Both the position numbers and the translations under genes were made by a program. Source: Modestobacter sp. Leaf380 (GTDB taxonomy: Bacteria > Actinomycetota > Actinomycetes > Mycobacteriales > Geodermatophilaceae). Taken from it: 64,000 nucleotides of DNA. Below the pieces are notes generated by a model, which was not told where the DNA came from, made no database searches, and saw nothing but the letters and a program-made list of their open reading frames with translations. Where the stretch lies: contig NZ_LMQC01000021.1 in assembly GCF_001424485.1 (NCBI RefSeq), positions 125,249 to 189,248 on the forward strand, given 5' to 3'. Below, one piece after another: positions 58,346 to 64,000 of this stretch. Each line of letters begins with the position of its first letter. The stretch's first letter is position 1.

Positions 58346-59254
58346 TCAGCTGTGCGGTGGCCGTGAGCTGGCGGCGAGCCAGTCGGACACCGTGCGGGTG
58401 GGGGTCCAGCCGGTCGCCCGGGTCCGGGTGAGGTCCAGGGTGATCTCCGCCGCGAGCTGGTCGACCGCGTACCGCGTCAGCACCGGCTCCCCCGGGGCCA
58501 GCCGCAGCAGGTCGGCGGCGGCCCGGGCCAGCCGCACCGGCACGTGCCGCACCCGGACCGGGCGGCCGAGCACGGCGCCCAGCACGGCGGCGACCGTGGC
58601 GTCCCGCGGGTAGGGCTGAGGGTCGGCGACGTTGTAGGCACCGGGCGCCCACCCGGGGGCGGCGAGGCAGGCGTCGGCGAGGGTCTCGACGGCGGTCAGG
58701 CTGGTGGGGACGTCGTCCCCGGGGAGCGTGAGGACCCCGCGCCGGACCGCCCGCAGCAGCCGCGGCAGCAGGTGCCGGTCCCCCGGGCCGTAGACGGCGT
58801 GCGGCCGCAGGACGACGGCTCCGGCGTCCAGCGCGAGCCGGTCACCGGCGGACTTGGTGCGGCCGTAGGCGTTGAGGTGCCCGCTCGTGGTGGGTGCGTC
58901 CTCGCCGACGTCGGCCCGCGAGCACCGCGGGTCGTAGACGCTGGCCGAGCTGACCCACACGACCGGCCGGCCCGCGGCCGCCGTCAGCACCCCGGCGGTC
59001 GCGGTGACGTTGACGGCCTCGAACTCGGCCGCGTCGCGGCCCCGGTGCGCATCGCCGACCGCGGCGGCCAGGTGCACCAGGACGTCGACGCCGGCCAGGT
59101 CGGGCGGGCCGGTGCGGGCGTCCCAGCGGCGGTGCTCCCCCACCGGGCCCGGACGGCGCCCCAGGCAGACCACCCGGTGACTGGCGGCCTCGGCGGCCCG
59201 GGCCACCACTGCCCCGCAGAACCCGCTCGCGCCGGTGACGCCGATGGTGGTCAC
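58346..59254 (-). CDS. NAD(P)-dependent reductase, OleD-like
   Basis: This is a 302-residue extended short-chain dehydrogenase. VTGASGFCGAVVARA is the cofactor loop, SSASVYDP the Ser region and YGRTKSAGD the catalytic Tyr and Lys. The segment RPHAVYGPGDRHLLPRLLRA closely follows the pattern of OleD, the 2-alkyl-3-oxoalkanoate reductase of olefin and beta-lactone pathways. It is the last of five genes with 4-base overlaps and would reduce the beta-keto acid made by the OleA-like enzyme. Other roles, such as sugar or steroid reduction, cannot be excluded. Confidence 0.82.
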   Translation of the reverse strand: MTTIGVTGASGFCGAVVARAAEAASHRVVCLGRRPGPVGEHRRWDARTGPPDLAGVDVLVHLAAAVGDAHRGRDAAEFEAVNVTATAGVLTAAAGRPVVWVSSASVYDPRCSRADVGEDAPTTSGHLNAYGRTKSAGDRLALDAGAVVLRPHAVYGPGDRHLLPRLLRAVRRGVLTLPGDDVPTSLTAVETLADACLAAPGWAPGAYNVADPQPYPRDATVAAVLGAVLGRPVRVRHVPVRLARAAADLLRLAPGEPVLTRYAVDQLAAEITLDLTRTRATGWTPTRTVSDWLAASSRPPHS

Positions 59255-60291
59255 CGGGTGGCCTCGACGACCAGGGACGCCCAGGACGGCAGGGCGGACC
59301 GACGGTCGGCGCGGGCGGACACCACCCGCGGGCGGGACGGCGCGAGCGCGGCCAGCAGGTCGCCCAGCTGGGCCCGGGCGACCCCGGCGCCGGGGCAGGC
59401 GTGCCCGCCGGCACCGAAGACCAGCTGCTGCTGGGCCGGTGCCGCGGGGTCGGCAACCGAGGGGTTGCGGACGTGGGCGGCCGCAGCGTGCCGGGTCACC
59501 AGCAGCATACGGTCACCGCGACGCACGGGGCAGCCGGCGACCTCGCCCTCGGCCGCGGCGACGCGGGGCAGCAGTGGGCTGGCCGCGGTGACCCGCAGCA
59601 GCTCGGCGACCAGGACGGTGCGCCGGACGGGATCGGCGGCGGCGTCCCAGAGGCCTGCGTCGGCGGTCCAGGCCACCGCCCGCGGGAAGGCGGCGACGGC
59701 CGTGCTCACGGTGGCGACGGCGGTGGTCGCCGCCGCCGCGGTGCCCACCAGGTCGGTCAGCGTGGTCGGCACCGGCCGGGCGCGGCGGCCGGGCAGGTGG
59801 GCCGCCGCGGTGGCGTCGGCGGTCGCCCGGGCGGCCGCGGCCAGGACCAGCGGGTCGACGTCGAGGTCCAGGACGGCGGCCGCGGTGCTGCCACCCACCT
59901 CGGCGGCCAGCGCGACGAGGTCCACCCGCCCGCCGCCGGCCAGGGTCGCGGCGGTCCGGTCGATCGGCGCCTGCCAGACCGCGCGCAGCTCCCGGGACGC
60001 GAGCCGGACACCGAGGTCCCGGCGGGCGGTGCGGTGCTGCTCGCCGGTCTGGTCGAACAGGCCACCGCCGCCGGCCGCGGCCACCGCCGCGCCGGTCGTG
60101 CCCGCGCCCAGCCGGTCCAGCGGCAACCCGGTCAGCACCTGCCGGCAGGCCTGCTCGTCGTGCACCAGGACGACGGGGCCCAGTCGCAGCACCGGCCGCC
60201 TCCGGGTGGCGGCGAGCAGGGCCAGCAGCACCGGGTGCCCGGCCAGGTAGACCCGCCGGTCCCGGCGCCGGGCCCGGGCGTGCCCGGTCAC
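59251..60291 (-). CDS. Short, atypical cytochrome P450
   Basis: This heme-thiolate protein of only 346 residues (most bacterial P450s have about 400) has the heme loop FGAGGHACPGAGVAR with Cys299, the ExxR motif in AELLRVT (E230, R233) and the C-helix H-x-x-x-R (EQHRTARR). In the I-helix the usual A-G-x-(D/E)-T is replaced by GTAAAATT (183-190), with no acidic residue before the threonines, so the normal proton relay is missing. It could act as a peroxygenase, use another oxidant or be specialised. No redox partner is encoded nearby. It overlaps both neighbours by 4 bases. Confidence 0.88.
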   Translation of the reverse strand: MTGHARARRRDRRVYLAGHPVLLALLAATRRRPVLRLGPVVLVHDEQACRQVLTGLPLDRLGAGTTGAAVAAAGGGGLFDQTGEQHRTARRDLGVRLASRELRAVWQAPIDRTAATLAGGGRVDLVALAAEVGGSTAAAVLDLDVDPLVLAAAARATADATAAAHLPGRRARPVPTTLTDLVGTAAAATTAVATVSTAVAAFPRAVAWTADAGLWDAAADPVRRTVLVAELLRVTAASPLLPRVAAAEGEVAGCPVRRGDRMLLVTRHAAAAHVRNPSVADPAAPAQQQLVFGAGGHACPGAGVARAQLGDLLAALAPSRPRVVSARADRRSALPSWASLVVEATR

Positions 60292-61739
60292 CGGCGCGCC
60301 AACCGCTCGGCGGCCCAGCGGGCGGTCGCCGCGCGGTCGGGTTTGCGGGAGCGGCCGGCCACCGGGACCGGACCGACGAGCACGGCGTCGGGGCGGGCGG
60401 TGCCCATCCGAGACAGCGGGGTGGCCAGCGCGCGACGCACCTGCACCTCGGTGCTGCCCGGCGTCGGCTGCACGACGGCGACCACCCGCTCGTCGCCGTC
60501 CTCCCCGGGCACCCCGACCAGGACCGCGAGGTCCACACCGGGCACGTGCAGGGCGGGCTCGTACAGGCCGGGGTACACGTTCTCGGCCCCCCGCAGCAGC
60601 ATGTCCTTGGCCCGGCCGGCCAGCACCACGGTGCGGCCCTCGAGTCGGGCGCGGTCGCCGGTGGCGACCTCCTCGAGCGGCTCGCCGCCCAGGTAGCGGT
60701 CGGCGGTGGTGGCGCCGGCGACCAGCAGCTGCCCGGTCCCGTCGACCCGGGCGCGGACGCCGGGCAGCAGCTCGCCGACCAGGTCGCCGTCCCCGGTGTG
60801 GGCGTGCTTCGCCGTCCACTCGACGGCGGCGACGGGGAACGCCTCGGTGAGCGCGTAGACCCCCCACGCCTGGTCCGCCCCGGCGTCCCGGACCCGACCG
60901 AGCAGACCCTCGGACACCGGGGCGGAGCCGGCGAACACCCGGCCGGTGAAGCCCGCACCCGCAGCGAGCGCGCCGCGCAGCTGGGGCGGGGTCAGGTAGG
61001 TGGCCGCCGGTGCCAGCCGGGCGAGCTGGCGGGCCAGCGCGGGCGGTCGCCGGGCCGGGGCCAGCACCGGGGCACCGGCGTGCAGGGCGGGCACGAGGAC
61101 GAAGAAGGTGCCGCCCAGCACCGGCTCCCCGGGGCGGGGGCCGACCAGGTCGGCGACCGCGGCCATCCCGGCGGACATGCTCGCGACGGTGTGCACGACG
61201 GCCCGGGGTGCCGCCGTCGTCCCCGAGGTGAAGACGACGACCGCGTCGGCGTCGTCGCCCCGGCGGTCCGGTGCGGGCCCGCTCCGGGGCTCAAGCGCCG
61301 GCGCGGTGCCGGGCAGCCGCCGCCCCACCGTGGCCACCGGGGCGAGCAGCTCCAGCCGGGGCAGCGACAGCCCGAGCCGACGGGCCACCGGCGCCGCCCA
61401 CCCGGCTGCGGCCTGCACCACCGGGTCGGCGACGACCAGTGCGGGACGGGCCAGGGCCAGTCGCGCGGTGACGACGTCCGGGCCTGCGCCGGGGTCGACG
61501 ACCGCCACCCGGACCCGCAGCCGCAGGGCCGCGAGCACCAGGGCCAGCGCCCGGCCGCCGGGCCGGACGGCGAGGGCCAGGGTGTCGCCCTCGCCCAGCC
61601 CGCGGTGGTGCAGTGCGGCCGCGTACCCGTCGGCGAGGTCGGCCAGCTCGCCCCGGGTGGTCGGTCGCCGGCCCAGCAGTGCCGGGGCGCCGGGCCGGTC
61701 GCGCAGGGCGTCGAGCAGACCGTCGACGAGCAGCGTCAC
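60288..61739 (-). CDS. Adenylate-forming enzyme, OleC-like
   Basis: This 483-residue ANL-superfamily enzyme has core A3 VFTSGTTAAP (170-179), A5 GVYALTEAF (293-301) and TGDRARLEG with the downstream Arg/Lys hinge (GRAKDMLLRGAENVYP). The A10 lysine in GRSRKPDRA is K466. In this operon, next to OleA- and OleD-like genes, it occupies the place of OleC, the beta-lactone synthetase that adenylates a beta-hydroxy acid. A role as ordinary acyl-CoA or acyl-ACP ligase remains possible. It overlaps the GT2 gene and the P450 gene by 4 bases each. Confidence 0.8.
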   Translation of the reverse strand: MTLLVDGLLDALRDRPGAPALLGRRPTTRGELADLADGYAAALHHRGLGEGDTLALAVRPGGRALALVLAALRLRVRVAVVDPGAGPDVVTARLALARPALVVADPVVQAAAGWAAPVARRLGLSLPRLELLAPVATVGRRLPGTAPALEPRSGPAPDRRGDDADAVVVFTSGTTAAPRAVVHTVASMSAGMAAVADLVGPRPGEPVLGGTFFVLVPALHAGAPVLAPARRPPALARQLARLAPAATYLTPPQLRGALAAGAGFTGRVFAGSAPVSEGLLGRVRDAGADQAWGVYALTEAFPVAAVEWTAKHAHTGDGDLVGELLPGVRARVDGTGQLLVAGATTADRYLGGEPLEEVATGDRARLEGRTVVLAGRAKDMLLRGAENVYPGLYEPALHVPGVDLAVLVGVPGEDGDERVVAVVQPTPGSTEVQVRRALATPLSRMGTARPDAVLVGPVPVAGRSRKPDRAATARWAAERLARR

Positions 61740-62470
61740 CGGGGGTCCACCGGCCTGCCTGCCGAGCCGCGGTCCAGGTACCAGGCCGCCGTGCCGAGCA
61801 CGCCGTAGGCCCGCAGCCGCCGGGTCGAGTTCTCCACCACGGCGTCCCGCCGGTGCACGACGGCCGCGCTGTGCTCCCGGACGGCGTTGAGGAACGCCCG
61901 GTCGGTCGGCGAGGGCCGCCGCGGCATGCCCCCGCAGCGCAGGTACAGGTCGGCGGTGATCGCCATGTCGTTGCCGGCGTGCATCCGGTAGGGCACCCGG
62001 TAGCGCGGGTGCCGGTGCGCCGGCCGCCAGCGGCCGAAAACCGCGGCGACGGCGACGAGCCCGGAGAACACGGCCCGACCCAGCGGACCGTGCTCGTCCC
62101 GGCGGGCCACCACCCGGCCGCACACCATCTCGGCGCCCTCGTCCAGCGCGGCCATCGCGGCGGCGAACCAGCCGGGCCGGGGCAGGCAGTCGGCGTCGGT
62201 GCGGGCGATGCGGTCGGCGCCCGCGGCGATCGCGTGCCGGAAGCCGGTGTCCACCGCGCTGCCCACGCCCTTCTCCGGCTCGGTGAGCACCACCACCGGG
62301 AAGGGGGCGGTGGCCGCGAACCCGCGGGCGATGTCGGCGGTGCCGTCGGTGGAGGCGTTGTCCACGACCAGCAGGGTGAAGTCCCGGCGCGTCTGGGCGG
62401 CCAGGGCCGCGAGGGTGCCCGGCAGCCGGAGCGCCTCGTCGTGCGCGGGGACGACGACCCAGGCGGTCAC
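61736..62470 (-). CDS. Glycosyltransferase family 2
   Basis: This 244-residue inverting GT-A glycosyltransferase shows VVVPAHDEALRLPGTLAAL, then LLVVDNASTDGTADIAR (nucleotide binding), the DxD in ARTDADCLPRPGWF, and GNDMAITADLYLRCGGMP for acceptor binding. There is no membrane helix except a weak hydrophobic stretch (VFSGLVAVAAVFG). Located between the OleA- and OleC-like genes with 4-base overlaps, it probably glycosylates the operon product or a lipid precursor. The sugar is unknown. Confidence 0.85.
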   Translation of the reverse strand: MTAWVVVPAHDEALRLPGTLAALAAQTRRDFTLLVVDNASTDGTADIARGFAATAPFPVVVLTEPEKGVGSAVDTGFRHAIAAGADRIARTDADCLPRPGWFAAAMAALDEGAEMVCGRVVARRDEHGPLGRAVFSGLVAVAAVFGRWRPAHRHPRYRVPYRMHAGNDMAITADLYLRCGGMPRRPSPTDRAFLNAVREHSAAVVHRRDAVVENSTRRLRAYGVLGTAAWYLDRGSAGRPVDPR

Positions 62471-63489
62471 GACTTCTCCCACACCATCGTGGTCAGGCTG
62501 ATCCCGCCGCCCAGGCCCACCAGCAGCACCTTCTCCCCCGGCGCCAGCTGCGGGAAGACCCGGGCCAGCTGGACACCGAGGCCGGCGCTGGCCAGGTTGC
62601 CCAGCTCACCGACGATCGGCTCCAGCTTGTCCGCCGGCACCCCGCTCACCTCCAGGAAGCGCTGCAGGTAGGGCCCGGTGACCTGGTGCACCAGCACCCG
62701 GGCGACGTCGTCCCAACCCAGGCCGGTGGCTGCGAGCGTGCGCTGCAGGATCGCCGGGCCGACGGCCTCGAAGACCTGCCGCAGCTGGGTGCCGGATCCG
62801 GTGAACCAGGTGTGCTCGTCGCCGCGCGGGTGCCGGGAACCACCGCCGGGGATGCCGCCGACCTCCCAGTGCTCGCTGTGCGCCTCGGCGTCCACGTGCA
62901 GGATGCCGCCGCGCGCGACCGGCTCCAGCACGACGGCCGCACCGCCGTCACCGAAGGTGAAGCCGGCGACCGACTCACGCAGCTGGGCCGGCCCGGACAC
63001 CTGCCGGCGCATCGACCGGGTCGGGGTCTCCCCGGTGACCACCAGGGCGCGGCGGGCCCGGCCGGCGGAGATCATCGCGGCGGCCAGGTCGATGCCGTTG
63101 ACGAAGCTGGTGCAGGCGTTGGTGACGTCCAGGCAGTGCGCGCGGGTGCCCAACCCGGCCTGCACGATGTGCGCCGTCGCCGGCTCCACGACGTCCCGGG
63201 TGGCGGAGGCGAACAGCAGCAGGTCGACGTCACCGGGGCCCGCCTGGGCCAGCGCGGCGCGACCGGCCCGGACGGCGAGGGTGGAGGCGTACTCGTCGTC
63301 CCGGGCGATGCGGCGGGAGCGGATGCCCGTCGCCGTCTGCAGGGTGCCCGGGCGGAGCGCGAGACCGGAGGCGTCGGCGATCTGCTGCTGCAGCTCCGCG
63401 GTGCTGACCACGGCCTCGGGCAGGGCCTCCGCCGCGGCCACGATGCCGACGGCCGGGCGGTCGGAGGGGTCGGGTCGGGTGGCTGCCAC
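62467..63489 (-). CDS. 3-oxoacyl-ACP synthase III / OleA-like thiolase
   Basis: This 340-residue thiolase-fold condensing enzyme has its catalytic Cys126 in VTNACTSF, His268 in LVHQVTGP and Asn298 in [10 protein letters not shown], the KAS III triad. The segment [10 protein letters not shown] places Glu102 where OleA has its catalytic glutamate, which deprotonates the second acyl chain. This favours non-decarboxylative head-to-head Claisen condensation over FabH-type chain initiation. The GTG start has TAACTT six bases upstream, so it is probably a leaderless first gene. It is first of the five-gene operon and divergent from selO. Confidence 0.85.
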   Translation of the reverse strand: MAATRPDPSDRPAVGIVAAAEALPEAVVSTAELQQQIADASGLALRPGTLQTATGIRSRRIARDDEYASTLAVRAGRAALAQAGPGDVDLLLFASATRDVVEPATAHIVQAGLGTRAHCLDVTNACTSFVNGIDLAAAMISAGRARRALVVTGETPTRSMRRQVSGPAQLRESVAGFTFGDGGAAVVLEPVARGGILHVDAEAHSEHWEVGGIPGGGSRHPRGDEHTWFTGSGTQLRQVFEAVGPAILQRTLAATGLGWDDVARVLVHQVTGPYLQRFLEVSGVPADKLEPIVGELGNLASAGLGVQLARVFPQLAPGEKVLLVGLGGGISLTTMVWEKS

Positions 63490-63495
63490 GGGAGG

Positions 63496-63501
63496 AAGTT
63501 A
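63496..63501 (-). promoter_or_regulatory. Putative -10 element of the five-gene operon
   Basis: TAACTT on the minus strand ends 6 bases before the GTG of the OleA-like gene. The intervening CCTCCC is not a ribosome binding site. It probably drives the whole operon. Confidence 0.45.
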
Positions 63502-63589
63502 CGGGTGGCCGTCGTCCGGGACGTCCGTAGCGGTACTCAGCGCGCCCGGACGGTCGCGGTCAGCAGGTGTCGGCAGCGCGAGCCGGTCG

Positions 63590-63595
63590 TACCGT
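63590..63595 (+). promoter_or_regulatory. Putative -10 element, leaderless start of selO
   Basis: TACCGT ends 6 bases before the GTG start of the selO gene; the spacer GAGGGG is purine-rich but too close to act as a normal Shine-Dalgarno sequence. Confidence 0.4.
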
Positions 63596-63601
63596 CGAGG
63601 G

Positions 63602-64000
63602 GTGACCACCGCACCGCCCTCCGCCGTCGTCCTCGGGAACCGGTTCGCCCGCGAGCTGCCGGAGCTGGCACTGCCCTGGCAGGCCGAGGAGGCGCCCGAC
63701 CCACGGCTGCTGGTCCTCAACGACTCCCTGGCCACCGAGCTGGGCCTGGACCCCGAACAGCTGCGGGGGGACCTGGGCCTGCTCACCGGGACCCGGGTCC
63801 CCGAGGGCGCCACACCGGTGGCGCAGGCCTACGCCGGGCACCAGTTCGGCGGGTTCAACCCGCGGCTGGGCGACGGCCGGGCGCTGCTGCTGGGTGAGCT
63901 GACCACCCCCGACGGGCGGCTCGTCGACCTGCACCTCAAGGGCTCCGGGCGCACCCCGTTCGCCCGCGGCGGCGACGGCCTGGCCGCCGTCGGGCCGATG
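63602..64000 (+). CDS. selO: Protein adenylyltransferase SelO, 5-prime part
   Basis: SelO (YdiU) is a pseudokinase-fold enzyme that AMPylates proteins in redox regulation. The first 133 residues are present: [32 protein letters not shown], then [26 protein letters not shown] and [18 protein letters not shown], all family signatures. Catalytic Asp and metal-binding residues lie beyond the right edge. The GTG start is favoured by TACCGT six bases upstream. It is divergent from the OleA-like gene across 112 bp. Confidence 0.9.
   Translation, partial: MTTAPPSAVVLGNRFARELPELALPWQAEEAPDPRLLVLNDSLATELGLDPEQLRGDLGLLTGTRVPEGATPVAQAYAGHQFGGFNPRLGDGRALLLGELTTPDGRLVDLHLKGSGRTPFARGGDGLAAVGPM

Overview
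The window is about 64 kb of very GC-rich chromosome from an actinobacterium. The evidence is a bacterial proteasome ATPase (ARC), a mycothiol ligase (MshC), a run of actinobacteria-specific families (PAC2, DUF3090, the SCO1664 family, DUF5703, DUF2470), many GTG starts and several apparently leaderless promoters. A member of the Geodermatophilales or a close relative fits the gene content, but that is inference.

Left arm, 1-30270, is ordinary core chromosome. It holds arc, trmI and a RecB-type nuclease; a HAD phosphatase with metH; and a long leftward run (uppP, histidine phosphatase, DUF3090, SCO1664 family, mshC, HD phosphohydrolase). It continues with an aldo/keto reductase coupled to a RecD-like helicase, an ABC-F ATPase, and a DUF2470 gene and rpsD diverging from a good IdeR/DtxR-type iron box. 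A glycosyltransferase, a beta-propeller lipoprotein, two oxidoreductases, a membrane diguanylate cyclase and an M20 hydrolase complete it.

Centre, 30275-44002: a tRNA-Leu(GAG) is followed by about 13.6 kb of accreted, mostly decayed integrative elements of the actinomycete ICE (pSAM2-like) type. The 3-prime tRNA core CTCGGACAC recurs at 37728 (one mismatch), 43184 and 43994, which splits the island into at least three segments. The first carries an intact tyrosine integrase. The second carries an AbrB-like gene, a dead integrase, a frameshifted rolling-circle initiator and an FtsK/TraB-like fragment. The third is an 0.8-kb remnant with a second FtsK/TraB-like fragment. A frameshifted RelA/SpoT-type synthetase, a frameshifted helix-turn-helix gene and several cargo genes (DUF2199, a WapI-like immunity protein, unknowns) are also present. 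Just beyond the last core copy lies a hairpin that was probably the original tRNA terminator.

Right arm, 44007-64000, is accessory-rich chromosome. It has epimerase and short-chain dehydrogenase genes with their regulators, an AlkD-like DNA repair gene, a CPA1 Na+/H+ antiporter fused to a UBP zinc finger, and an HxlR-regulated cluster (oxidoreductase, thioesterase, HxlR, SDR) with repeated TGACTCAAC-type inverted repeats. A CocE-type hydrolase coupled to a Tat/lipoprotein hydrolase and small conserved genes follow.

The most notable unit is a leftward five-gene operon at 63489-58346 in which every junction is a 4-bp stop/start overlap: OleA-like thiolase, family-2 glycosyltransferase, OleC-like adenylating enzyme, a short unusual P450, and OleD-like reductase, with no OleB. 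It reads as a candidate pathway to a beta-lactone or other head-to-head condensed lipid. The start of selO, divergent from this operon, runs off the right edge.
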